Below, piece after piece: positions 35,585 to 43,619 of a DNA stretch of 64,000 bases. Made by a program: the position numbers and the translations under genes. The stretch comes from Nitrospirota bacterium (GTDB lineage: Bacteria; JACPQY01). A model generated the notes under the pieces. It did no database searches, was not told the origin of the DNA, and saw nothing but the letters and a program-made list of their open reading frames with translations. Numbering within the stretch: the stretch's first letter is position 1; the number at the start of each line of letters is the position of its first letter. The DNA is taken from NCBI GenBank assembly GCA_016180645.1, contig JACPAV010000003.1:124001-188000 (forward strand), given 5' to 3'.

Positions 35585-38500
35585 TTACTTCTTTCGCGAG
35601 CTGAGGGTGCGGCCGAGAACGAGAGCGATCAGGGCGAGGCCGAATCCGGAGAAGCCCCCGCCTGAGGCTCCAAGGACCATCACGCAGCCGCCGCCGCTCG
35701 CCTTGTTTTCCGGCACGTCCACGTTGAAGGTCTGGGACGCCGTTGTTCCATTCCCCGCGGGGTCCGAGGCCTGGACTTCCAGGACGTGATCGCCTTCGGA
35801 GGTTTCCGCAAGCTGAATGGTATCGCCCGCCGAAGCCGCCTGCCAGGCCGAGCCGTCCACCCGGTACTCGACTTTGAGTTCGGAGGCCGGGGCGACGAAG
35901 TCCGTCACGTTGAGTTGGAACCGAGGTTCGGCCACGTTCACTCGGGTCTGGCCATCCAAGCCGGAAATCTGGATGCTGGGCGGCAGGTGGTCCATCCAGA
36001 ACGAGAGGGTGGCCGGCGTATCATCGATCACGCCGTTCACGTTCGTGCTGGCCACTTGAACGAGGTGATACCCTTCGAGGAGCGGCGGGAGTTCGATGGT
36101 ATTGCTCTTGGTGAAGTGGTGCCAGGCGCCGCCGTCCAACCGGTAGCTGAACTGGATCTGATCCGGGCGGCTGAATCGGTCCACCGCATCCACCACGAGC
36201 GTGCTGCCGCCGTAGGGCGAGAGGCCGAAATCATCAGCCGATTTGTATTCGGCCATGAGGTCGATGGATTGCTCTTTTCGGCTGCCGAGTAGGATGAAGG
36301 TGTCGGGCGCGAGGAAATCGTAGTTCGCGGCCACCATGACCCCCGGTCTCGGTGGCGCGGCCACGGGGAAGCCTGCGGCGTTGCACATGTCTTTGATCAT
36401 CGTGAGGATGTCCGCCATGTCCGCATCGGCTTCCAGCGTATCGATCACAAGGTCGCCGCAGAGGAGGCTCCAGATGTCATTGGCATTGAGGTAGTTCTCC
36501 GTGCGGCAGGCCGGGAGGACGCCGGGCGGAGCGGTGGCGGTGAGTTCAGCCGGAGTGCAGTCGTTGTCGAGGTCTTCGACCAGTTTCAGGAAGAGTGAGA
36601 ACGTATCACCGGCCACGTTGGTGGAACCGACATCCGAGCCGTCAATTTTTCCATCCATGTTGGTGTCATAGATGGCCGCGACTTCGGGGTCATCCCCCGG
36701 AAGGCCGTTGAAGTCCGCCCCCTGTCCGCCGACGAAGTTCGTCGTGAGCGCGATGCCGCGGGGCGGCGTGGCGGTGGGATCACCCACGTTGAGGGCTGAA
36801 CTGATATCGATGCGCGGCATGAGGTCCATCTGGAGAGCGCCGGAGAGGACGAGCGGTAGCAGTTCGGAGAGGACGCCTTCCACCTGTGCGTAGGGCGCGG
36901 AGGGGGTGGCGGGGTTGTACGTCCCAACCGGTACCAACTCAACGGCTTCGTTGTACCACAGGAAGGAGGAGACCATGGGATCCGCTTCCAAGGTGATGCG
37001 CGGGGCCATGGTGGTCACGTAGCAGCGGTCGTTCGGGGTGGTATCGGGCGGACCCTGGAGGCCCGGATTACACGAGGTATCGCGAAAGATTCCGACGCCC
37101 ATGCTGAGCCGCGTGGCGAGGTCCAGGCCGAAGATTCGCTTCCAAGTGCCGGTACCGGTGGTATCGGCTTGGAGATCGAGGGTGAGATGAGGGATTCCGA
37201 CGGTGAGACCGGTCTGGGCGTTGCCGTAGGGGTTGGTGGCCGGGAGGCCGATGTCGGGGCCGCCCGCCAGGATGAACGGCGTGTTGATGTATTTGGAACA
37301 GGGGGTGCCGCCGTTGCCGTCCTCGTAGCAACCGTCGGAGGGGTTCTTGAAGGTCGGTCGGATGACGAACCGCATGTTTTTGCCCGCAAGGTTGCCTTTG
37401 TTGGGGTCGACGAGGGACGGCATAAGGAGGCCGAACGTATCGGTGGAGAAGATATCGATGGGAAGCGCCCCGACGAGGTCTTTTACCAGCGCCGTATTTT
37501 TGTCGACCGACAGGCAGAGCGCGCCCGACTTGTAGGCGTTGAAGAGGATTTGTGAGAGGGCGTTCTGGTGGATACCCGCGCCGATGGAGTAGACGGGATC
37601 CGCCCCGTTCGGTGAGGTTGCGCCGAACAGTCCGACCGGGCTGGTGGTATTCCAGCTCAGGGAGGCGGGATCGTTGGCGCCCGCTCCGCAAGTCCAGACT
37701 TTCGTTGTGGGATCTTGGGTGCAGCCCGAGAGGCAGTTCGTGCCGGTGAAGCCCATGTCGAAGCCGAGACCGCCGATGAGCTGGAGGCCATCCGCTTCGT
37801 CGTCCTGCGCGGCGCTGGCGGGACTGTTGTACACGCCGTCGCCGTCCCAGTCGTCGTTGTCTTTCCCATTGGCGCCGCCCACTTCCGGCGTGCCGTCGTT
37901 ATTGTCGTCGTCCGGGCCGGTGGCGATCATGCCGAAGTTGAGTTCTGCTCCCAGGTTGATCCAGGAGCCGGGCGCGAGAGGGTGTTCAATGGGAACGCCA
38001 ATCGTGGTGCTGAGGTCGAGGAGGGGAAGTCCCTTCGAGAGGAAGTAGTTGATGGCGGAGTTGTAGCCCTGAGTCATGAACCGGAGCGTGTTGATTTCCA
38101 GGTAGGGCAGGAGATCGGCCATGAAGTGGGACGTGTCGCCCGAATCGCCGCTCTCGGGTTCGAGGCTGATCGTGAGGGCCGTATTGAGATCCAGTGGATC
38201 GAGGGTGAGGCCGATTTGCGTGCCGGAGGTGGTCATCGTGTTGGCCGAGGCGAACTTTCCGCCGAGGAGGCCCACGCCGGCCTTGAGATTGAGGTAGGGC
38301 AAGGTGCCCTTTCCGCCGAGGGAGAGGTAGCTGATGAACTTGTCCAGTTCGTCGTCGGCTTTTGCGGCGGCGTTGTCGTCCCCGTTGCCGCAGACATTGT
38401 CCACGCCGCAGCCGCAGAGGAGGTCTTTCCCGCAGCCGTCGGCCTTCGGGTTCGGCTTGGCCACCATGTCGAGGGTGAAGTTGTTGAGCTTGAAGACGAT

Positions 38501-39487
38501 GTTGATGCGGTCGTCCACCGTTTTATTCGTGATGTCGGCCATCGTGTCCGCCACGCCGTCCGGACCGAGGGAGGCGGTCACCCTGACGTCAGGGGTGAAG
38601 TCCAGAGCCGTCCCGTCCCCTGCGTCCTTTGCGTCGTCCACGGCCCCGTCGTCGCAGGGGTTGCCGGCAACGCCGCCCGTGTCATAGTTGTGATCGCGGT
38701 CGTAGTAGAGTTGGGTGGCGGTGCAGGCTGGGAGATCGGCTGGGTCGTCACCGCCACCAGGGTTGCCCGCGCCTTGGCCGCAGTTTCCATCCGGGCCGCA
38801 ATCGAGGACGTAGTATTTGAACTTGCAGAGGCCCGTATCGCCACTGTCTTGGCAGGCGGAAACACCCCATACGCAAGGGGGAGCGGCGCAGGTATCGCAG
38901 CCGATGTAGGTTTCGCCTGGATCCCAGTAGTGATTGGGCGTGGCGGCATTGCTATCGTGGTCGAAGCCTTTCCCCGCCACATCCCAGAAAACTTCGGTCT
39001 TCTGCCAGACCTTGTCGTTGTTGGCGTCGGTGTAGACTTCATTCGACGTGCAGGCGGCGTCGTTGTTCCGGTCGGTGGAGAAATCGCCGTCGGCGTCTTC
39101 GATGAAAAGGGCTACGCAGGCGTTCCCGATGAGAGGCACGGAGAGACAGGTATCCACAAGCGCATCCGTGCTGGAGAGGAGAGACTTGATCGCGTCTTTC
39201 GTGTTCGTGGCGGAGAGGAAATTGTTGAGAACGGTTTCGGCGTAATCGAAAACGTTGTTGTTCAGCCGGACGGAGAGCGTGTTGGGAACCGCGGGCGCTG
39301 GGGCCGCGGAAAGCCCCGGAGGAGGTGTGCCTGAGCCGCAGGATGAGGTCCCTCCCCCACCGCTGCTACAGGCAAAAATCACGAAACTTGCGGCGAAAAC
39401 CGCGATCGTTTTACCACGAATTCCACCCCGCTCCGCTTCGCTTCGGGGGCGGCGAACTGAGCTGTTATTCGAACCAACGCCGATCAT
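35585..39487 (-). CDS. Giant surface lipoprotein with Ca-binding-like loops and a C-terminal sorting tail
   Basis: The 1300-residue product starts with a signal ending FVIFACSSGGGG, a likely lipobox. The body contains many Asp-rich loops (DADGDFSTDRNNDA, DDWDGDGVYN, DTNMDGKIDGSDVG) resembling calcium-binding type-3 repeats. Two or three Ig-like FSYRLDGGAWHHF/VEYRVDGSAWQA modules follow. The C-terminus is GGGC, a Gly-rich link, a hydrophobic helix (FGLALIALVLG) and RKK, which is the three-part form of bacterial C-terminal sorting signals of the MYXO-CTERM or GlyGly-CTERM kind. Lipid and sorting signals together are odd. The ATG at 39487 has a GGAGGAG site. Domains are shared with the protein at 30743. 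Confidence 0.72.
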   Translation of the reverse strand: MIGVGSNNSSVRRPRSEAERGGIRGKTIAVFAASFVIFACSSGGGGTSSCGSGTPPPGLSAAPAPAVPNTLSVRLNNNVFDYAETVLNNFLSATNTKDAIKSLLSSTDALVDTCLSVPLIGNACVALFIEDADGDFSTDRNNDAACTSNEVYTDANNDKVWQKTEVFWDVAGKGFDHDSNAATPNHYWDPGETYIGCDTCAAPPCVWGVSACQDSGDTGLCKFKYYVLDCGPDGNCGQGAGNPGGGDDPADLPACTATQLYYDRDHNYDTGGVAGNPCDDGAVDDAKDAGDGTALDFTPDVRVTASLGPDGVADTMADITNKTVDDRINIVFKLNNFTLDMVAKPNPKADGCGKDLLCGCGVDNVCGNGDDNAAAKADDELDKFISYLSLGGKGTLPYLNLKAGVGLLGGKFASANTMTTSGTQIGLTLDPLDLNTALTISLEPESGDSGDTSHFMADLLPYLEINTLRFMTQGYNSAINYFLSKGLPLLDLSTTIGVPIEHPLAPGSWINLGAELNFGMIATGPDDDNNDGTPEVGGANGKDNDDWDGDGVYNSPASAAQDDEADGLQLIGGLGFDMGFTGTNCLSGCTQDPTTKVWTCGAGANDPASLSWNTTSPVGLFGATSPNGADPVYSIGAGIHQNALSQILFNAYKSGALCLSVDKNTALVKDLVGALPIDIFSTDTFGLLMPSLVDPNKGNLAGKNMRFVIRPTFKNPSDGCYEDGNGGTPCSKYINTPFILAGGPDIGLPATNPYGNAQTGLTVGIPHLTLDLQADTTGTGTWKRIFGLDLATRLSMGVGIFRDTSCNPGLQGPPDTTPNDRCYVTTMAPRITLEADPMVSSFLWYNEAVELVPVGTYNPATPSAPYAQVEGVLSELLPLVLSGALQMDLMPRIDISSALNVGDPTATPPRGIALTTNFVGGQGADFNGLPGDDPEVAAIYDTNMDGKIDGSDVGSTNVAGDTFSLFLKLVEDLDNDCTPAELTATAPPGVLPACRTENYLNANDIWSLLCGDLVIDTLEADADMADILTMIKDMCNAAGFPVAAPPRPGVMVAANYDFLAPDTFILLGSRKEQSIDLMAEYKSADDFGLSPYGGSTLVVDAVDRFSRPDQIQFSYRLDGGAWHHFTKSNTIELPPLLEGYHLVQVASTNVNGVIDDTPATLSFWMDHLPPSIQISGLDGQTRVNVAEPRFQLNVTDFVAPASELKVEYRVDGSAWQAASAGDTIQLAETSEGDHVLEVQASDPAGNGTTASQTFNVDVPENKASGGGCVMVLGASGGGFSGFGLALIALVLGRTLSSRKK

Positions 39488-39775
39488 CTGCTCCTCCTCT
39501 CCTTATCCGATCACAGTGTGACCAGATAACGTTTCGAGTATAATTCCACGAAAATACGCGTCATGTCAACTACAAATAGCGCAAAAGCTCAGCCAAACTA
39601 TTCAATTATGCGGTCGTCACATCCATGGAAAAAGCCCTGATTTCAAAGGGATGATTTTTATTATTCGGGAACTTAACAGTTCACATGCCATTGTTGTGAC
39701 GAGCGTCATTTTTCACGAAAAAGGTGCGAAAGTAGTGAAAATTTTATCCGATTGTAGAACTGAGGTGTAAAGGAA
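39488..39775. promoter_or_regulatory. AT-rich divergent promoter region
   Basis: This gap separates the giant surface lipoprotein (minus) from the FN3 lipoprotein (plus) and is clearly more AT-rich than its surroundings. On the minus strand TTGACA at 39567-39562 and TATACT at 39540-39535 are 21 bases apart, too far for an ideal promoter. On the plus strand several AT-rich stretches near 39735-39760 could hold a -10. No gene, hairpin terminator or repeat is visible. AT-richness suggests regulation or recent acquisition. Confidence 0.45.
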
Positions 39776-40243
39776 TTGAGCTATCGAGACAAGGTGTTTT
39801 TTTTCGGGGAGATCTGCGTCTTGGCCGCGTTGTGCGTGTGGCAATCGTGCGATGAATTCGACTCTTCCGCAACAACGTTTGCGACCGGGATCGAAGCCGC
39901 GGCCGTGCCGGAGCCGGCGTGCGAGGGGTGTCCGCGGACGCCGACGGACTTGAAAGTCACGAAGGGAAGCGGGACGCAGGTCGTTCTCGAGTTCAAGGAC
40001 AACGCGAACAATGAGGATGGATTTGTTTTCGAGCGCCAGACCGACGGCGCGAGTTTTATTCCCGTCGGAAAAGCGCCGACGAACGTTTCCTGTTTGCTGG
40101 AGAACCCGACGCGGACCGGCCCGTGCTTCAGGGACAGCGATCCCGCGCTGACGACGGGCGTGACTTACACCTACCGCGCGCTGTCGTACCGGGAGTTTCT
40201 GTACTCGAACTACTCGAGCGCGATCGCGATTACGTTTCCGTAG
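39776..40243 (+). CDS. Small exported protein with one fibronectin type III domain
   Basis: The 155-residue product begins with a hydrophobic stretch (FFFGEICVLAALCVW) followed by QSCDEF, a poor lipobox. An FN3 domain follows (PTDLKVTKGSGTQVVLEFKDNANNEDGFVFERQ to YTYRALSYREFLYSNYSSAIAITFP). The start is a TTG at 39776 with AAAGGA just upstream; a GTG 18 bases later is possible. A 19-base sequence spanning its 3' end is duplicated at 40391-40409, on the other side of a palindromic element, so the insertion probably occurred at its stop codon. Function is unknown. Confidence 0.6.
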   Translation: MSYRDKVFFFGEICVLAALCVWQSCDEFDSSATTFATGIEAAAVPEPACEGCPRTPTDLKVTKGSGTQVVLEFKDNANNEDGFVFERQTDGASFIPVGKAPTNVSCLLENPTRTGPCFRDSDPALTTGVTYTYRALSYREFLYSNYSSAIAITFP

Positions 40244-40409
40244 AAGGCGCAGGCCAAATGCGTCCAACAGAATGCGTAGGGGAGGGTCTTCAGACCCTCC
40301 CGACAAGAGGGAGCATCTGAAGATGCTCCCCTACGAATCGGCATTCTGTCAGAGGCTCTAAAGCCTGCGGCTGCCAAGAGGGGGCAAAACCGCGATTACG
40401 TTCCCGTAG
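40225..40409. repeat. Insertion-like block: nested palindrome flanked by 19-base direct repeats
   Basis: CGCGATTACGTTTCCGTAG at 40225-40243 is repeated with one mismatch at 40391-40409. Between them lies a nested palindrome (40267-40349): outer stem ACAGAATGC/GCATTCTGT, middle stem CGTAGGGGA/TCCCCTACG, and two inner hairpins, 40281-40300 (9-base stem) and 40309-40330 (10-base stem). The left copy ends the FN3 gene; the right copy carries the stop of the radical SAM gene on the other strand. It resembles a small non-autonomous element with a long target duplication. Confidence 0.68.
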
Positions 40410-41997
40410 CCGCCGATTCTTGGGGAAGCGGCAGGGGAACCGCCGCGGCGGGGAGCGAGAGCTTTTCCGCCACATCCTCCCAATGGAGTTGCGGGATGAG
40501 CCGACGCCGAACATAGAGATCGAAGTGGCGGTAGGCGCCAAGGTGCATGAAGATTTCCTCTCTCATCCCTCCGCGCAAGCCGCGGGCCAGTCCGACGGTT
40601 CGCCAAAAAAGCTGACGCACTTTCCGTTCGCGGTGAGTGAGGAAGAAGACGGCTGTGCTCCACACCGTGCGGAGATTGTGACCGGCAAACCGTTCGCTGA
40701 ACCGCTTCTTGTAGGGTGAGAGAGAGACGCGGGCGCGATCCACGAACTGTCGCATCCGGTCAAAGTACGCGCCGGGTTCGTAGATCCGCTCCAGGAGGGT
40801 GCGGTAGCCGTCGTAAAGTTGTTCCAGCGTCATCTGCTTGGGGATGATATTCGTGGCGGAGCAGTTGTTCATGAGGCTGCTTCCTTCCTCCCGGAGCCGT
40901 CCTTCCCTTTGGAGTCGCGCCCGCAGCGGAGTGCCGTGCGGAGCCTGGAGCATGCCGGCCATCACCACGGTGAGCCCGGCCTGCTGAATGAAGTCCACCT
41001 GCTCGTCGAAGATCGTCGCGTCGTCGTTGTCGAACCCGACGATCATCCCGGCCCAGACGACGATCCCGTAGGACTGGATCTTGCTGATGTGATCGACGAG
41101 GTTGCCGCCGGTGTTCTGCGTCTTGTTGGTCTCGCGCAGGCTGGCTTTTCGGGGAGTCTCGATTCCGATGAACACGCGGTGAAACCCGGCGCGGGCCATG
41201 AGGTTCATGAGCTCTTCATCGTAGGCGAGGTTGATCGTGACCTGGGTCATGAACGTCAGCGGTTTGCGGACGCGCGTTTGCAGTTCGACAATTTCCCGTA
41301 GGACGGCTTTCGCGTACTTGCGGTCGCCGATGAAATTATCGTCCGTGATGAAGAAGCTTTCGACTTGCCGGTCGGAGAGCATTTGCAGTTCGGTGATGAC
41401 CTGATCCACGGGCTTTCGGCGGACCTTGTGGCCGTGGAGGACGATGATGTCGCAGAATTCGCAGTCGAACGGGCAGCCGCGGGTGGTCTGGATCGCGCCG
41501 ACGCCGTAGGATTGGAGGGGCACGGTGTCCCACCGCGGAACGGGAGTGTGATCCATCGAAACGCTTTCCTTTTGCTCGTAGATGGAGCTCCACGACCCGG
41601 AGGCGTAGTCCTTCCAGAATTGGGGGAAGGTGTACTCCGCCTCCCCCAGGAAGAAGACGTCGGCGTAGGGCCGGAGTGAATCGGGATCCAGTGTGGCGTA
41701 CGGTCCGCCGATGAGGACCAGTTTTCCGCGTTTGCGGAATTCGGTCGCCAGTTCGATCATGCGCGCGACCTGGAGGTTGTATCCGGTGATGCCGATGATG
41801 TCCGCATTGGTGTCAAGTGCGACCTCCTCCACGTTCTCATCGCAGCAAACCACTTCATGCTCGGGCGGCACGAGGGCGGCCAGGGTGGGGAGGGCCAGGT
41901 TCGGAAGAGAGTATCGCCGGCCCTGAAGCTGCTGGCCGTACCGCAGGCCCCAGAACGTATCGGGGCATTTCGGATTGATCAGGTATATTTTTGCCAC
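40396..41997 (-). CDS. B12-binding radical SAM protein (DUF4070 type)
   Basis: The 533-residue protein has an N-terminal cobalamin-binding-like domain (IYLINPKCPDTFWGLRYG to GGPYATLDPDSLRPYADVFFLGEAEYTF) and a radical SAM domain with RGCPFDCEFCD, the CxxxCxxC cluster site, near residue 175. The C-terminal part (about 370-500) matches the DUF4070 extension found in this subfamily, which includes hopanoid methylases, but the substrate cannot be assigned. The GTG at 41997 has a strong GGAGGT site. It is transcribed divergently from a TetR regulator with dyads in the shared gap, so it is probably controlled by that regulator. Confidence 0.85.
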   Translation of the reverse strand: MAKIYLINPKCPDTFWGLRYGQQLQGRRYSLPNLALPTLAALVPPEHEVVCCDENVEEVALDTNADIIGITGYNLQVARMIELATEFRKRGKLVLIGGPYATLDPDSLRPYADVFFLGEAEYTFPQFWKDYASGSWSSIYEQKESVSMDHTPVPRWDTVPLQSYGVGAIQTTRGCPFDCEFCDIIVLHGHKVRRKPVDQVITELQMLSDRQVESFFITDDNFIGDRKYAKAVLREIVELQTRVRKPLTFMTQVTINLAYDEELMNLMARAGFHRVFIGIETPRKASLRETNKTQNTGGNLVDHISKIQSYGIVVWAGMIVGFDNDDATIFDEQVDFIQQAGLTVVMAGMLQAPHGTPLRARLQREGRLREEGSSLMNNCSATNIIPKQMTLEQLYDGYRTLLERIYEPGAYFDRMRQFVDRARVSLSPYKKRFSERFAGHNLRTVWSTAVFFLTHRERKVRQLFWRTVGLARGLRGGMREEIFMHLGAYRHFDLYVRRRLIPQLHWEDVAEKLSLPAAAVPLPLPQESAATGT

Positions 41998-42005
41998 AGG
42001 TTACC

Positions 42006-42063
42006 TCCGGTATATGTTCCTACTGATGTGCATATTTGCACCAGGGTAAACATTTATACCGGA
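42006..42063. promoter_or_regulatory. Dyads between the radical SAM gene and the TetR gene
   Basis: GTGCA-TATT-TGCAC at 42028-42041 is a perfect dyad. A wider imperfect one pairs TCCGGTATATGTT (42006-42018) with the sequence at 42049-42063. They lie between the divergent start codons, the usual place for a TetR operator. Confidence 0.5.
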
Positions 42064-42118
42064 ATGTCAAGTCCCTGGCGTCCTTGACCGGCTTCGGGCG
42101 GGGGGATACCCTTCCTTC

Positions 42119-42766
42119 ATGACCAGTCCCCTCATGCTTTCCGCCCAGAAACCCGGTTTAGCCAAGGCCCTGCCCTTGCGGGAACGCAAGCGGCAGCGCC
42201 TCCAGCAGGACATCTTCCGCGCGGGCATCGATCTGTTCATGCGCCGGGGCTATCAGCCGACGAGCGTGGAGGACATCTGCCAGCGCGCGGAGGTGAGCAA
42301 GCGGACGTTTTTCAACTATTTTCAGAGCAAGGATGAAATCCTCAGAAAGTACGCCGAACGCGGACTGGAGCTTGCCAAGCTCATGTTGGCCGAGCCACTT
42401 CGGAATTCAGAGATGGCGATGGATCGGATCCAGGACTTGCTCCGCGCGTTGATCGAGGAGGCGGAATCCAACCACGATTTTTATCGGGAGGTGTTTCACG
42501 ATCTGCTCCGGGCGCATCTCGGCTTTTCCGCGGATGGACGCAAAGTGGAAGGTCTCACCTTCATGGACCTGATCATCCCACTGATGCGGGAGGGCCAGCG
42601 CCGGGGAGAGTTCAGCAAGCGTCAGAGGCCGGAAGTTCTTGCGGAGTCCATTTCCGGGATGTTCACCAGCGTGATTCTGAATTGGCTGAGGTCGGCTCGC
42701 CCCACCCCGCTGTTGCCGCGCTTCCGAGAGGCCATCGCCCTCTTCCTCCGCGGCGCGAGGCCCTAA
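42119..42766 (+). CDS. TetR-family regulator
   Basis: The 215-residue protein has the TetR N-terminal helix-turn-helix: LQQDIFRAGIDLFMRRGYQPTSVEDICQRAEVSKRTFFNYFQSKDEIL at residues 29-76. The C-terminal ligand domain is all-alpha and not diagnostic. It is divergent from the B12-binding radical SAM gene with dyads between them, which suggests it represses that gene and itself. The ATG at 42119 gives a 20-residue N-terminal extension before the DNA-binding domain. It is convergent with the HEPN-MNT pair, separated by a 45-base palindrome. Confidence 0.9.
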   Translation: MTSPLMLSAQKPGLAKALPLRERKRQRLQQDIFRAGIDLFMRRGYQPTSVEDICQRAEVSKRTFFNYFQSKDEILRKYAERGLELAKLMLAEPLRNSEMAMDRIQDLLRALIEEAESNHDFYREVFHDLLRAHLGFSADGRKVEGLTFMDLIIPLMREGQRRGEFSKRQRPEVLAESISGMFTSVILNWLRSARPTPLLPRFREAIALFLRGARP

Positions 42767-42772
42767 ATATTA

Positions 42773-42817
42773 GGTGACAGTATACTCTATTTGATTGAAT
42801 AATAGTATACTGTCACC
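42773..42817. repeat. 45-base palindromic element, copy 1, between convergent genes
   Basis: Perfect 14-base arms (GGTGACAGTATACT, 42773-42786, and its complement, 42804-42817) surround an AT-rich 17-base loop. The TGA of the MNT gene (42813-42815) is part of the arm. The element starts six bases after the TetR stop. A second copy of equal length occurs at 59957-60001 in the same setting. Such a stem could end transcripts from both sides. Confidence 0.85.
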
Positions 42818-43118
42818 GATTATCCCGCTTGAGGATTTCAAACCGCTCCCCGATGACGCTCCGGAATTCCGGGGAGATTCCTTCCCAGTCGAGCACATCC
42901 ACGCGAAAGGGCAGGTCCGAATCTTCGAAATCCGCGCATATCAAGGCGAGAGTTCGCTCGGGGACCCGCCCCGAGCCCACGATGGCCAGATCCAAATCGG
43001 ATCGATCGTCGGCGCCATCGGCCACCCTGGACCCGAAGGCGCGAATCTCCGCCTCAGGGACGTGGCGGTTGAGAATCGCCCGAACGAGGTCCAAGTGATC
43101 AGGGCGAACATGGATCAT
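42813..43118 (-). CDS. mntA: MNT-type nucleotidyltransferase antitoxin
   Basis: The 101-residue protein is a minimal nucleotidyltransferase with GSRVADGADDRSDLDLAIV, the GSR-x10-DxD active-site pattern. MNT proteins partner HEPN RNases and can AMPylate them (MntA-HepT systems), which silences the toxin. Its ATG overlaps the stop of the HEPN gene as ATGA, so the pair is translationally coupled. The final codons and the TGA come from the 45-base palindrome, so the last residues (KRDNR) may be recently acquired. Confidence 0.86.
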   Translation of the reverse strand: MIHVRPDHLDLVRAILNRHVPEAEIRAFGSRVADGADDRSDLDLAIVGSGRVPERTLALICADFEDSDLPFRVDVLDWEGISPEFRSVIGERFEILKRDNR

Positions 43119-43531
43119 GTCGCCCTCTTCCGCAGCAGCGCCAGCAGCTTGATCGCGTCGGCCAGGAATGCACGGGCTGCCTGGAATACTTCCGCTGCCT
43201 TCGTCTGGTCATACACGTGGCTCGTTAGGTTTCTCATTCGGAGATAGTAGAGCCACGTTTCCGCGTCCTCAAGCAGCCCTTGTTCGGATCCGGCGCGGAA
43301 GAGTTCCTTATTCGTCATCATGCCCACCCGCCCGAGGCCGTAGGCATCCAGAAAGCGCCTCAACATCTTCCAACACAATTCGAATGTGAACTCGAACCGT
43401 TGGATCACGCCGTCGCGAAGGACAACCTTCTCGGATGCGTCGTCCGCCAGTGAACTCGTCGAATACACGCGAAGGGCCTCTTCCAGGGAGGCCACGGCTT
43501 TTTCCAGGCTTGCCAGGCTGAGCTTCGCCAT
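43115..43531 (-). CDS. hepT: HEPN toxin (HI0074/HepT-like)
   Basis: The 138-residue all-alpha protein resembles HI0074-type nucleotidyltransferase substrate-binding proteins, which are HEPN-fold. It contains RFEFTFELCWKMLRRFL and the conserved RMRNLTSHVYD, where RNLTSH matches the R-x4-6-H RNase motif of HEPN toxins. A promoter (TTGCCG-N17-TAAGAT) lies just upstream and the ATG at 43531 has an AAGG site. With the MNT gene it forms a type VII-like toxin-antitoxin pair. The pair lies next to a decayed protease gene, a common setting for such modules. Confidence 0.86.
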   Translation of the reverse strand: MAKLSLASLEKAVASLEEALRVYSTSSLADDASEKVVLRDGVIQRFEFTFELCWKMLRRFLDAYGLGRVGMMTNKELFRAGSEQGLLEDAETWLYYLRMRNLTSHVYDQTKAAEVFQAARAFLADAIKLLALLRKRAT

Positions 43532-43543
43532 CCGCGCACCTTG

Positions 43544-43572
43544 ATCTTACGTGTGCGCACTTCCTTCGGCAA
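43544..43572 (-). promoter_or_regulatory. Sigma-70 promoter of the HEPN-MNT pair
   Basis: On the minus strand TTGCCG (43572-43567) and TAAGAT (43549-43544) are separated by 17 bases, 13 bases before the ATG at 43531, so the leader would be very short. Confidence 0.5.
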
Positions 43573-43619
43573 GGGCTGGCGGTCGCATTCCGCCGCGGCA
43601 CGGACGCCGGGTCAGGCGG

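Noticed and set aside
30965-39334. Long plus-strand frames (up to 671 residues) opposite the surface proteins
   Set aside because: They are His/Arg/Gly-rich antisense frames; the minus-strand frames have signals, domains and ribosome-binding sites.
40225-40409. An insertion sequence
   Set aside because: There is no transposase frame; the block is too short and purely palindromic, so at most a non-autonomous element.
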